64,000 nt of DNA from Trichomonas vaginalis G3. Its lineage: Eukaryota > Parabasalia > Trichomonadida > Trichomonadidae. Location: NCBI RefSeq assembly GCF_026262505.1, contig NC_067204.1, positions 1,769,797 to 1,833,796 of the forward strand, written 5' to 3'. Below, piece after piece: positions 29,488-39,406 of this stretch. The notes under the pieces are model-generated. The model saw nothing but the letters and a program-made list of their open reading frames with translations, did not search any database and was not told the DNA's origin. Position 1 is the first letter of the stretch. Each line of letters begins with the position of its first letter. The position numbers were made by a program, and so were the translations under genes.

Positions 29488-29705
29488 TCTCCAACTCTTC
29501 TAACTTCTTCTTAAGTTCAGCAATGTTGTCCTCATGAAGTTTAATCTTCCTTAATATACCTTCTCTATCTAATGGTTGCTTTATCTTTCTAAACTGAACT
29601 CTACCATCCTTCATAGTATGAACGTAAAAACCTTCTGGAATAGTTCCTGATTTAATGTATTCTACCAAAAACTTTTTTTCATTGCTTCAGTGACTTTATT
29701 TGTCA
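29471..29705 (-). pseudogene. Small coiled-coil Maverick protein, one-base deletion near start
   Basis: The frame 29471-29668 (65 codons) matches the intact copy in B (49350-49586), which starts with MTTKVTEAMKQKFL. In A one base is missing in a T run (about 29670), separating the ATG at 29705 from the rest. The product has a KOW-like or beta-hairpin patch (GFYVHTMKDGRVQFRKI) and a C-terminal coiled coil (HEDNIAELKKKLEELEKG). Function unknown. Its stop lies inside the inverted repeat. Confidence 0.6.
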
Positions 29706-29782
29706 TTTCAATCAAATAAAAATTTTAATATTAAATAAAAAAACGTTATTTTTTCAGTAAGGAAACGCAGGAGTTTTACGAT

Positions 29783-30217
29783 TTATTTTGAGGAGTAGGT
29801 AGGTTCTGGTTTAAATGTTGGAGTCGGTTTAGGAGTTGACTTTTGAACAGGAGTTTGTACTTCCATAGGTTCAGGAGTCATTGAAGGTTTTGCTTGTGAA
29901 GGCGTTGGTTTTGGCGAAGGTGTTGGAGTTTGTTTAACTTCAGCTACTTCAGTATTATTTACAACATTTGCTTTATTTCTTTTCAACATCATAACTGCTC
30001 CTGCTGTAGCTAGCAAACCTAGTGGGAGACCATATCTTATATAAGGACTTGACCAAATGCTATTTTTGACAGGAGCTGGTGGAACACCTAACCTTGGTGA
30101 GACTGCTCTTTGCCATTGTGCAGCTCGTAAGAAATATTCAATAGGTGCTCCATAATCGTTTGGTAAAGTTTGTTTCATAGATGGTGAAGGTTCACGAGAG
30201 CTTGATGAAGAACTCAT
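29783..30217 (-). CDS. Small virion-type membrane protein with Pro/Thr-rich tail, 144 aa
   Basis: Residues 1-50 are Ser/Pro-rich, then residues about 53-75 form a hydrophobic helix (YIRYGLPLGLLATAGAVMML) followed by KRNK. The remainder is a low-complexity TPTPSPKPTPS tail. It is encoded 30 bp downstream of the capsid gene on the same strand, so it may be co-transcribed and could be an inner membrane or minor virion protein. The B copy (49635) has the same first 110 residues and a different arrangement of tail repeats. Confidence 0.7.
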   Translation of the reverse strand: MSSSSSSREPSPSMKQTLPNDYGAPIEYFLRAAQWQRAVSPRLGVPPAPVKNSIWSSPYIRYGLPLGLLATAGAVMMLKRNKANVVNNTEVAEVKQTPTPSPKPTPSQAKPSMTPEPMEVQTPVQKSTPKPTPTFKPEPTYSSK

Positions 30218-30246
30218 TTATAAGCTTTAAAATAAACGTTCATCCT

Positions 30247-31821
30247 TTATTCCTCACTGTCGTCCGTAGCTAAGTTATAGTCATCTAATCTTATTATTGG
30301 GATTCCATTAGCACGCACCTGAATGGCAAAGCAACAATCCCTCATAAATCCAATAAGTGGCTTTGGTACATTTTCAGTTGCTAGTTCAATAGGTCCTTTA
30401 ACAGACAATTTGTATGTTATTGGAGCAGTAGATGTTTGACCCTGCTGGAAGCAAAAGTCCACTTCTGTTGGAAAACCACATAAGAAATGTGTGTTGTCAT
30501 AGCTATCCCATTTATGTTCCACACTACCATCATCCACCAATGACCTCATAACATCTTCATTAAATCCTATCATATCATTGTTTGTATTGCAAGCGTTCGC
30601 AACCATTTCATAAAATACAGGTCCATATGACTTTTCAGGTTCTGCAGGCATATTTCCATAAGCTCCCATGGAAAGCTGAAGATATTTAAACTTAGGGTTC
30701 TCAAAATTAACATAATAGTTGTCTTTCTTTCTAAATAGTGCCCAAATACTTTTAACATTAATAGGCGTATAAGCTGCTGTAAATGTTGCACTTGAACTAT
30801 CTGTATTCTTTGAGAATGAACCGTCCATAGGAATCCAATCCATAACTTTAACAGGAAAACATAAAGCCTCGTTTGTATAATGTTCTACAAGTTCTGTATA
30901 AATGTTAGGGTCTAAAGAGAATGACTTTGGATGAATGAAACATTCATTAAAATCCATCTTTGTTCGAAATAGTTGCTGGGTTACAGTTGTAATAGTAACT
31001 GTTCCACTAGCTTCTACTGCCTTCGTTATCATAGTGAATGGTTCATTCCATGGAACAAATTTATTTGTCGGTGGATTTGAATCTGAAGCAAATGCAACTT
31101 TAAGAGTTGGATTGAAAGCAATGATATCATTTACAGATATAGATGTGCATTGTAAGGCGTCGCTACTGAACTTTACTTTAAGCTGAATGTTTCCTGCAAA
31201 AGCTGGAATAAATCGAATAGCTTCTAATGGAAGGAATCTTCTAACAGGAATTCTTAAACGAAGCTTAAAATCAAATGATTTTCCTGCTGTAATTGGACCA
31301 CTAACAATTTGTCCTGTTCTGCATGTTCCCGAATGACTCCATACATCTTCATGTCGAGTCTTTGAGAAAACATCTACTTTCTTTATTTGTTCGGTAGTTT
31401 GTGAGTTTGAAGTTATATATGCTTCTTCTCTTGCGTTGTCTTGAGAATATACGATACGACCATTTGCAAGGATTTGATATCCAGCAACTGCATAGAAAGC
31501 GTCATCGAAACCAATCCAAAATCCTAGTGGGTTTGTTTTATTGGAACCTGAACCAATTTCTTTATCTACAATAAATTGACCTTCCATTTTATACGTAATG
31601 AATGTATTGTAAAGGTCCAACATATTTTCACCAGGAGGTGAGAGATTGAATGTTACCCATGTGTTATCTTTAGCAGTTCCAGGTTGTGATGGAATCTTTG
31701 CGTCAGAATATTTTCTATTAGTGTCACCAATTTGAACTGCATTGTCTATGATATCGAAATATGAGCGAATCTGATGAATATGCTCTGCTGGAGTAAATTC
31801 GTTTAGCTGTTCGTTCTGCAT
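30247..31821 (-). CDS. Major capsid protein, double jelly-roll type
   Basis: The 524-aa protein has the composition and length of Polinton major capsid proteins. Recognisable segments include WVTFNLSPPGENMLDLYNTFITYKMEG near the start of the first jelly roll, FKLRLRIPVRRFLPLEAIRFIPAFAGNIQLKV (about residue 190-222) and a late segment CGFPTEVDFCFQQGQ. It would assemble as trimers into an icosahedral shell. It is intact and almost identical to 50126-51700 (one or two residue differences such as L/P near residue 105), and distantly related to 1067-2632. Start ATG at 31821; an ATAAAAAT stretch lies just upstream. Confidence 0.85.
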   Translation of the reverse strand: MQNEQLNEFTPAEHIHQIRSYFDIIDNAVQIGDTNRKYSDAKIPSQPGTAKDNTWVTFNLSPPGENMLDLYNTFITYKMEGQFIVDKEIGSGSNKTNPLGFWIGFDDAFYAVAGYQILANGRIVYSQDNAREEAYITSNSQTTEQIKKVDVFSKTRHEDVWSHSGTCRTGQIVSGPITAGKSFDFKLRLRIPVRRFLPLEAIRFIPAFAGNIQLKVKFSSDALQCTSISVNDIIAFNPTLKVAFASDSNPPTNKFVPWNEPFTMITKAVEASGTVTITTVTQQLFRTKMDFNECFIHPKSFSLDPNIYTELVEHYTNEALCFPVKVMDWIPMDGSFSKNTDSSSATFTAAYTPINVKSIWALFRKKDNYYVNFENPKFKYLQLSMGAYGNMPAEPEKSYGPVFYEMVANACNTNNDMIGFNEDVMRSLVDDGSVEHKWDSYDNTHFLCGFPTEVDFCFQQGQTSTAPITYKLSVKGPIELATENVPKPLIGFMRDCCFAIQVRANGIPIIRLDDYNLATDDSEE

Positions 31822-31848
31822 GTATTTACTTCAGATAAAAATATCTAT

Positions 31849-32283
31849 TTACTTCATTATTCTCACTCTTCTTCTTGGCATTCGTGGTGGAAGTTGTTTC
31901 TTGACATTTTCAATGAACTGTACATTCTCTTTTGTCTCAACTTCTTTCACTGGCGGGTCAGGATTCTTTGACTCGGTTTGTTTTTCAATGAAATTCACGA
32001 ACTTTGCAATAAGCTCTTGGTTCGTTATTGAAAGTACATCTGGCTTCTTTTCTTCTTGTTCTATTGACTTTTCAGTTTGAATAGAAGGTTTTATATGGGC
32101 TTCGTGGACTTCACCCTTGCCATGCACCTTAATGTTGTCGCTTTCTGCATTCGCTAATGGAACCTTTCTTTTTCTTACGTATATTTTACCATCTTTACTC
32201 TGACTTACGTAATAGAAAGGATGTTGTATTCCTCTTGCGTCATTTAATATAATAGACTCTCGCTCTGATTTTGACAAGCTCAT
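31849..32283 (-). CDS. Small basic Maverick protein, 144 aa
   Basis: The N-terminus (MSLSKSERESIILND) leads into a short beta segment (IQHPFYYVSQSKDGKIYVRKRKVPLA) resembling the one in the small protein at 29471 (GFYVHTMKDGRVQFRKI). This is followed by an acidic helical region and a basic C-terminus (PRMPRRRVRIMK). It ends 27 bp before the capsid gene and is transcribed with it, from a divergent promoter shared with the gene at 32329. Possibly a core or DNA-binding virion protein. The B copy has two frameshifts. Confidence 0.65.
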   Translation of the reverse strand: MSLSKSERESIILNDARGIQHPFYYVSQSKDGKIYVRKRKVPLANAESDNIKVHGKGEVHEAHIKPSIQTEKSIEQEEKKPDVLSITNQELIAKFVNFIEKQTESKNPDPPVKEVETKENVQFIENVKKQLPPRMPRRRVRIMK

Positions 32284-32328
32284 TTTACATCGGTTAAAGT
32301 TTTAATTTTGTTTTTTATCTGCAGTCAA

Positions 32329-32592
32329 ATGACTCAGACAATCCCTACGGACAAGACCCAAGGGGTTATAGATGTTGAAGCATTGAAGAAAGAAATTCGT
32401 GAGCAAATTTTATCCGAACTGAAGGAACAAAAACAAGAACAAAAGCCAGAGAGACCAAAGAGAAAACTTAGTGAAAAACAACTTGCTGCATTAGCTGCTG
32501 GAAGACAAAAGAACCCACGTTTGCTGGCGAAGAAAGCTAGAGAAGAAGCTGAAGCAAAAGCTATAGAAGAAGCAAAAGCAAAGAAAGAGTAA
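32329..32592 (+). CDS. Small Lys/Glu-rich coiled-coil protein, 87 aa
   Basis: The ATG at 32329 (MTQTIPTDK) is chosen because it follows the short divergent promoter; the frame upstream of it starts only with TTG. The protein is a charged helix (VDVEALKKEIREQILSELKEQ) with a basic centre (KPERPKRKLSEKQLAALAAGRQK) and a Lys/Ala/Glu tail. It may bind nucleic acid. It is 24 bp upstream of the next gene on the same strand. Confidence 0.6.
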   Translation: MTQTIPTDKTQGVIDVEALKKEIREQILSELKEQKQEQKPERPKRKLSEKQLAALAAGRQKNPRLLAKKAREEAEAKAIEEAKAKKE

Positions 32593-32616
32593 ATGGTTTA
32601 TTTTTATCCAAATTAA

Positions 32617-33474
32617 ATGTATAGACAAATACCTTTATCTGTTGCGTTCAGTAGTGAAAACCCTGACGTCAAAATAAAGGGGAACAGAGTAACGTTTAAG
32701 TTTCCAACAGACTGGATTGTGAACATAAATGAAGAGAAGTACATTGGCATAACAAATATGTATATAACACATGCTTTCAGAAAGGTTGACTTTATACTTC
32801 AAGTCGAGATAGAAAATGACGAACAGTCTTTAAGCGCCCAAAACATTCACATATACAAATACTTTAAAGACGATACAACATTGTTGCAATGTATGATTTC
32901 ATTTAATGAGATATTCGAGAAAAAGTTCAACATTGAAGTACAAACTTTACAGCCTTTACGTGAGTTTCTTGCACAACTGAAAGAAGAAGGTAGTCGGCCA
33001 CAACTTATAGACTTTCATTATGAATTTAATGAAAATGAAGATGGAACTCATGACTGTCAGTTTGTTATATATTCACCATTCAATGAAGTAGCTAAAAAGA
33101 AAGAAAATCCATTACGTATAAGATTTCAAATCTCTGAACCAAGTGATGATTTCAAGAATGTTTTCAATTATGATGCAATGCTTCCGAGGAAAAATGAATT
33201 TTCAAAGATTGTAACACCCGGCATTTGGGATAGAAAGCAAGCTATATTATATTCAAACTTAAGTAAGGGAGTTGAAAATGAGTTCATTGGTCATACAAGA
33301 ACTTCACCACTTCCTAACCCTAAATACTATAAATTAACTGGCTTCAATCGTGAGTTTTGGATAGACATGTTCTCCACTCATGACCATAACTGCCCAGTGT
33401 TCTTACCTCCAGACCATAAGGACTGTCTCTACATTGAAGCACAACTCTTAAACTCTACCATCGCAGTATTGTAA
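32617..33474 (+). CDS. Candidate minor capsid/vertex protein, 285 aa
   Basis: The protein starts MYRQIPLSVAFSSENPDVKIKG and then FPTDWIVNINEEKYIGITNMYI. This is similar in arrangement to PRHWVEYVGGEKAIEIRQVRSI in the protein at 46611. The C-terminus reads FWIDMFSTHDHNCPVFLPPDHKDCLYIEAQLL. Predicted mostly beta. Together with 43670 and 46611 it may belong to one family of virion proteins, possibly penton-like, but a catalytic or fold-defining motif is not visible. Intact in A, frameshifted in B. Confidence 0.55.
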   Translation: MYRQIPLSVAFSSENPDVKIKGNRVTFKFPTDWIVNINEEKYIGITNMYITHAFRKVDFILQVEIENDEQSLSAQNIHIYKYFKDDTTLLQCMISFNEIFEKKFNIEVQTLQPLREFLAQLKEEGSRPQLIDFHYEFNENEDGTHDCQFVIYSPFNEVAKKKENPLRIRFQISEPSDDFKNVFNYDAMLPRKNEFSKIVTPGIWDRKQAILYSNLSKGVENEFIGHTRTSPLPNPKYYKLTGFNREFWIDMFSTHDHNCPVFLPPDHKDCLYIEAQLLNSTIAVL

Positions 33475-33491
33475 AATCTACGCTAGCTTTA

Positions 33492-33638
33492 TTTTTATCA
33501 TTCATGACCTCATTCATGACCTCATTGCTGACAAAAATAAATGACCTCATTCATGACCTCATTCATGACCTCATTGCTGACAAAAATAAATGACCTCATT
33601 CATGACCTCATTCATGACCTCATTGCTGACAAAAATAA
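33492..33638. repeat. Tandem repeat, 49-bp unit, three copies
   Basis: Units at 33492-33540 (left part imperfect), 33541-33589 and 33590-33638 each contain three ATGACCTCATT steps followed by GCTGACAAAAATAA. A single echo occurs in B at about 53960-54022. The array lies between the convergent ends of the minor capsid and polymerase genes; in B an HNH gene occupies this place. Confidence 0.85.
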
Positions 33639-33644
33639 ATGACC

Positions 33645-36600
33645 TCAGAACTTCAACTTACAAATAAAGCTTGTTTTAGTCGTTATTGAGAAGTTAAACT
33701 TTTCAGCAAAGCAAGGACTAGAAGACTTACATAAGTCAAATCCAATCTCTTGACCATCATGAAGTGCTTTGTAAAGTTTCATTAAACTGAACTCAGAGTC
33801 TTTGTCATATGTTCCAACAGGTATGTGAATGTTCTTATCTTCATTGTAATAGCATTGTATAGCTTCAGGAAACATTTCATTTGCTGTTAAAGCAAGGACG
33901 TCTTGTTTGACACCTTTGCAACGTGCATGGAATGCAACTTCATTTAAATCGTTAGTGAGTAAGTCTATGTAGGTCTTCTTTCCACAAAATATTGACTTGT
34001 AAGCTAAACTTTGTTTTCCAGGTGTTATTTCTGCGAAGTCAGAATGAAATTGACCAAGGTTCTTTCCTATAAGTTCTCTACCGTATCTCTTCTTAAACTC
34101 TGCTGCAAGCTTTGGTATGTCTTCATTGAAAATATGCATGCTATCACAGTCCTGGTAAAATATTTGAAGTCCCATATCTTCAGCAGTACAGAATACTTCA
34201 CACATTATTCTCTTCGACATAGACAGAATGTTAACACCAAGTGGACAGAAGTTAAAGTGTCTGCAAATGCTTTTCGTTAGCTTGAAAATAGTTTTATCTG
34301 AACCATCCAAACCTTCGAACTTCACTATATGGTTGTAGTTTCTGATGGCATATCTTATAGCATCTTTGTCATTTACTATGGTTATTTTTGACTCAATAGG
34401 AGATAGAATAGTTTTGCCATAAATACTGTTCAGAATGAGCTTTATATTTTCTTGCAAAGGATTTCCTTCTTTCTTATACTTTAACCTTAACTCAAACAAC
34501 TTCTTTACTTCATCTCTTATTCTAATATCTCTGTTTCCATCGTAATAGTATCCTTGCAACACTTCACATTTGTCACCTTGATATTTTATGAGGTCTTGTA
34601 ATGTTATATGGTCAACATACATTAAACAGCAAGTGTTTGAACTTCTGGGAACGTTAAGTTCTGGATTTAGTTCAGGGTCACAAACTATTAAAGGAAAGTG
34701 TCTATGTATTCCAATCTCTGTTATCTTAATGAGAACAAAGAAGCCAGACATAAACTTTTCACCAATGGGTTCCTTTTGGTCGTCATCGAATAAATGTCTC
34801 ATGAGATACTCTGTGCTTAACATCTCATCCTTCAATACTTTTGGAATTCCTTCTAAAGTATAAAGTCTTGCTATAGCTGATGGATATAATGAAACAGCGT
34901 CGAAATCAGCAATGAGTTTCTTTTCGCTCTTTTGTTTCATGTTATCTGACAGCATACATCTTCCACCTTGAATGCATCTCGAAATAAATTCTCTTGGTTT
35001 ATTTGAGAGGTCATAAAGATTTCCATTCGGGAAGTACACTCTGTTCTCAAACAATTTGTTAGCAATAGAACAAATACTAACGTAGTCATAAACGTTTAAA
35101 TCAAATTCTTTTAATATATCATTGCGGAACTTAACAAAACCTTCTCTTAAAATTCTTACATCTTGTTTGCAATAAAATGTGCTATATTTTTCTAAATCGA
35201 AATGGTTTTCATCTATTCTGCAACCTTTGATGGAATCTATGTTTTTCATGAACGTATCCACATCCTGGATAAACTTACACGCTTCAGAAATGACACCAGT
35301 TCTGTTGTCATTTGCTAATAAAGAGCTTGAATAATATTGATACGGAAATACTTCCTTTTCACCACACTGCAAATGAAACATTTCAGGAAATAGTTTAAGC
35401 TTCTTATTTATAACACTGTAAGAGTCTTTTATAATAATGGCCCTTCCTTTATATAAGCCAGTTATTTGCATTGTTCGTGAACCTTTAATGATGGGAGTTC
35501 CTTTCACTTCTGTCATGTGTCTTAAGATGAAGTTTATATCATAACTGAGGTTATGGAAATATATTAAACTCTTGTCAGGAAGTCGTTCCAAAAATTCTGT
35601 TGCACAGTTCTGACCCCAAATGCTTTCACTCACTGAACTATCTTCACTGTCATAACATATGTTAAAAGCTTTATGAAAGCCATCAGTGCTACACTCAAAG
35701 TCAGCAAAGAAAACGTGCTCAGGAATGAACTTACATTTAGCTTTATTTACTTCTTTTGACTCGGCTTTCTTCTTCAGTTGTACACAATACTTTGGAGCAT
35801 ATGTCAAATCTTTAAATGGTGCAAGGTTCTGTTTATATAAGTCAGTCGTATATGTGAAAAGTTCTCCAATAAGAATATAGGTTCGAAATATTTGCACTCC
35901 CACAATGTTTTCATAACATCCCATAGACGGTGTTGTTCTATCATAACGAACTACATATTTGTTCTCTCTCTTTGTATAAATCTTCATCTGTTTCTCAATG
36001 TTCATTCCACCACAAGCTTTGAGAATTTCTTTATAATTTATGATAAAATATGTTGTCATTGGTAATCTTTCATTTAGCATGTAGTGGTCTTCAACAAGAA
36101 GTAAGTCAATAGTTCTAACAGTTTCACATTCTTTTGGTATGTATCTCTTTATTTCATTATGTCTTGAGTCATTGAAGTAACCAATGGTAACATTAAATGC
36201 TATACCTGTTGCGTCAGAAATTTCTTGTACTTTACTTTGAGGAAAGTCTCTAACACGAATGACTTCTCTCATGTGGTCAATAGTTTCTTCATTTACTCCA
36301 GCCTGAATGCAAGCATAAACGAAACAATTGTCTTCTGTCATAAGTGTTGCAGTTCTTTTGTTCAGTTCATTGAAGATTTGGTAGCGTTCAAGATTTATAG
36401 GTAATGTGCAAAGATACTTCCAGAACTGACCGCTTCTCTTCTTATAAAACTTCTTTTCACCATTATCTTTCCAAAAGCTTTCTATAAGTGCTGGGTTTCC
36501 TGTTTGCTTAAGAGCTTCCAAAATGGCTTTCTGGTCATTTGTCAGTGTGCTTTCATCTCTATATGGTCTCTTTTTTGGTTTGCCTTTCTTTACATCTGAC

Positions 36601-37427
36601 ATCGTTAAGCCTTCATATTCTGTTAAATCATACATCTTTATTTCAGTAAGATTCTTTATGTTTGTCAAGAAGAAGTCATAGTGCATTTCAACAATACCTG
36701 CAGCATTTGCTTCTATCTCTGATATAAAGTTCTCCTTCAAGAGCTGATGTAGTAATGTTCCAATATTATTGAGGTTTAACGTAGAACATTCATACTTTCC
36801 ACCAAGTTTATAACATACCATCCATCTCTGTTGTGAGTTTATTTTAATTTTCTCTAAGAGTCTCATGAAAACCTTAACGAAATGTTTGTGTAAGTAGTCT
36901 CTGTTTGGTTCATCTAAAGCTTCGATGTTAAAGTCAATGAGTCTATTGCCTGACTTCACATTTCTCTTCCTATTCTCTTCATCTTTCTTTAACCATCTCT
37001 CACCTTCTTTTGGTTTGTCGTCAATGGAACGAAGGACATCGTTAGCTTTGCGAACTTGTTCTATAGCGCTCTTAAACATCTCTCTTCTCTGTTGTTTCAG
37101 TGTGTCGTCTCTTCTTCTTGTTTCACCAACGTTTGCATTTGTTATGTCAAACATTTCTCTTCTTACTTCATGAGGTACTGAACGTCTATGATATAAGTCA
37201 ATAGCAACGTCATTTAAGGAAATGCTCTTGCATGGACTTCGTCCTCGCCGCGTTGCGGCTTTATGAACTCATGAATTCTATCATAACTTATTGCACCATT
37301 ATAGTCATTGAGGATGTCAGCGAGTGCTTTTTTTGTTTGTTGCGTAATGCTTTGCAACATCTATATTAGCTTCTGTAAGAAGTTGTTTTATTTCCGAGTG
37401 TTCTAACTTAGACAACTTCCGATACAT
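33645..37427 (-). pseudogene. polB: Protein-primed DNA polymerase B, main frame intact, 5' end frameshifted
   Basis: The main frame (33645-37154) encodes 1169 aa. Exonuclease motifs are FADFECS (about residue 483) and FHNLSYDINF (about 536). Polymerase motifs follow: A, DFDAVSLYPSAIA (about 751); B, ILNSIYGKT (about 910); C, YQDCDSMHIF (about 1001); and KKTY (about 1059). The insert size between A and B fits protein-primed (TPR-containing) family B enzymes of Polintons, adenoviruses and linear plasmids. It would replicate the linear element from a terminal protein. Upstream, 37155-37427 encodes a natural start (MYRKLSKLEHSEI) in shifted frames, with indels in a T run near 37332 and an A run near 37216. 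Translation from the ATG at 37154 may still give an active enzyme. Confidence 0.88.
37234..37258 (-). repeat. Double-hairpin element, copy 1 (in polymerase 5' region)
   Basis: On the minus strand: stem CCGC/GCGG around AAC, three-base spacer CGA, stem GGAC/GTCC around GAA. It codes PQRGEDEV in the polymerase N-terminal region. Confidence 0.8.
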
Positions 37428-37523
37428 CTTTAGTAGGAAATAAAAAATATTTTTTGAAAAAATTAGATTAGATTTTTTAAGTTATTTTCAAAATAATTTA
37501 ATATTTTTATTTTAATAAAACAC

Positions 37524-37988
37524 ATGCAAGATTACAAGTTCTTTTCATACAATGCTCTCGCTACTGCCATCAAGAATGAGTTCAATAATGCTTCAAATGT
37601 TAATGTTATCTTTAACAAGAAGTTTGTGAAAGAATCTAAGTTTGGTCAGTATGTCAGACCATTAGCTATCGTCATTGACCGCAAACGTTATACTTCACAA
37701 GAGTTAGCAGTAGTTTTGAAACAAAAGAGTTTCTTCGTGAATGTCAAAGATACTCATTATACTGTCATAAAGAACTCTAACGTTGACTTCTTCAGTATTG
37801 CTTTAAATCTTTCCGAACAGAAAGAATATAAGAAGGGTGAAACAAATGTGAAATATTATCCTTCATCTCTGAAGACAATAACGAACAAAGATGTTATACA
37901 GAAATTCTTACCAAAGGTTGAAGAAGCTTCTATTGACATTGACGAAGGAAGTGAAATGGTTGAAGAAATTGACCCTGAAGCTTTATAA
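37524..37988 (+). CDS. Conserved small Maverick protein, 154 aa
   Basis: The ATG at 37524 follows a TTTTATTTTAAT stretch about 20 bp upstream. The protein is mixed alpha/beta with basic patches (VNVIFNKKFVKESKFGQYVRP, VIDRKRYTSQELAVVLKQK) and an acidic C-terminus (DIDEGSEMVEEIDPEAL). It is divergent from the polymerase, so it may be expressed early with it; a small replication accessory or DNA-binding protein is possible. The B copy has a one-base deletion near its start but otherwise the same sequence. Confidence 0.65.
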   Translation: MQDYKFFSYNALATAIKNEFNNASNVNVIFNKKFVKESKFGQYVRPLAIVIDRKRYTSQELAVVLKQKSFFVNVKDTHYTVIKNSNVDFFSIALNLSEQKEYKKGETNVKYYPSSLKTITNKDVIQKFLPKVEEASIDIDEGSEMVEEIDPEAL

Positions 37989-38012
37989 GAAAATTTATTT
38001 TTGAATAACTGA

Positions 38013-38216
38013 TGGTGTCACCACGTCACTATGTCACCAGGTTAATTAACTTCTCTTAAAAATGATGACAACATGACATTTAGACAACAGGTACGAAAGG
38101 AGGAAGGCATTTATGAATTATTTTTGAAGAACTGAAGGTGTAACCACGTCACCATGTGTCACCTGGTTAATTAACTTCTTTTAAAAAGTGTGACAACATG
38201 ACATTTAGACAACACA
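38013..38216 (+). repeat. 75-80-bp cassette repeat, two direct copies
   Basis: Copies at about 38013-38090 and 38131-38216 contain GGTGTCACCACGTCAC, then GGTTAATTAACTTCT and ATGACAACATGACATT. The same unit recurs inverted at 39082-39318 and direct in B at 59697-59905. The centre GTTAATTAAC is palindromic. Confidence 0.85.
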
Positions 38217-38251
38217 GCAGGATTAATGCAAAAATAAATTCAAATCATACT

Positions 38252-39100
38252 TTATAAAGCTTCATTTACAGGTATTTCATCGTCAGTAAATGAATCCTCA
38301 TTATCGTTTGGTTCAACCTGTTTATATAATCCTTTCATTTCTTCTTTCAAAACATAACACCACGTCTGTTTACCATCTATTCTTCTCTGTTTCCTTTCAC
38401 ATTTATCTTTAATGCTCATTTGAAAGTTTTTGTCTTTCATGTCTGATGGTTTGCAGAATAGAGCATTTTTACACGTCATTCCTGCACACAATTCATCATA
38501 ATGTGTATTTATCCATACATCTAAAGGATTTGTTGATAATTCAATTAAATCTTGTTTGGCTTCAGTCATCGGAATGATTCGTATATTAAATGATGAAATG
38601 TCGTAATTGATAAAATACGTCAGTAAATTATCATAAAATTCCTTTGTGCATGAATTCATCAAATTCTTAAAGTAATCAAATTGACCCTTAAATTTACCAT
38701 TAACCCTTAAAACTACGTATCTTCTGTCTCCAACTTCAATTTTGACAGGGTAAACGTTATTAGTTACGAAAATGAAGTTTGCAACGTTCTGAGCAGTTCT
38801 TCTGGGTTGATTCTTTTCATTAATTCTAATCTCATTATCCGTAATAATTGATTTCAAAGCGTTGAAGTTTGCGAGTCTGTCTTCACCTACATTCTTGAGT
38901 TCATTAAGTACAAGAAACATTTTATTCTCAACTACTGAATTGAAATTACCCGTTAGCTCACCTATTTCGGTAATGTTTTTGCATGAATAACCGGCGAGAA
39001 GTTCAGAAATAATGTCAGTGAATCTGTTTTTACCTGTTCCCTGAAGTCCTTTCAAAATAATTGCTGTTTCATTCTTGATTCCAGGACTGTTGTCAAAATG
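38252..39100 (-). pseudogene. SF3 helicase/primase-type ATPase fragment (5' end in repeat)
   Basis: The frame is open from 39100 (residues FDNSPGIKNETAIIL) to 38252. It starts with Walker A GLQGTGKNRF, then a B-motif-like MFLVLNEL, a sensor region NFIFVTNN, and GDRRYVVLRV, as in the C-terminal helicase domain of D5-like and plasmid primase-helicases. About 280 residues remain. The N-terminal part (primase and D5_N) is absent, and the 5' end runs into the cassette repeat. The missing part suggests a captured gene fragment; a short ATPase cannot be excluded. It lies between polymerase and integrase, where B has other genes. Confidence 0.65.
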
Positions 39101-39318
39101 TCATGTTGTCATCATTTTTAAGAGAAGTTAATTAACCTGGTGATATGGTGACGTGGTGACACTGAAAACATTTATGAAAACATTTACGAAACATTAACGT
39201 AAACATTAACGTAAACATTAACGATAAAATTTATTTCCAGGACTGTTGTCAAAATGTCATGTTGTCATCATTTTTAAGAGAAGTTAATTAACCTGGTGAC
39301 ATGGTGACGTGGTGACAC
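39082..39318 (-). repeat. Cassette repeat, two inverted copies
   Basis: Copies at about 39082-39162 and 39238-39318 read CCAGGACTGTTGTCAAAATG, then AGAAGTTAATTAACC and GGTGACGTGGTGACAC, the reverse of the unit at 38013. Each starts with sequence coding the helicase 5' end, so the repeat was probably made from, or carried along, part of that gene. Between them are short ACGTAAAC repeats. Confidence 0.85.
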
Positions 39319-39406
39319 TGAAAACATTTATGACAAAAATAAATGGTACCATTAATAATATCATGACTGTTCTCGTTCATGTCTGATTTACATCCAACGA
39401 AAAAGT

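Noticed and set aside
33480-33650. CRISPR-like array
   Set aside because: The 49-bp units are contiguous with an internal 12-bp period and have no unique spacers.
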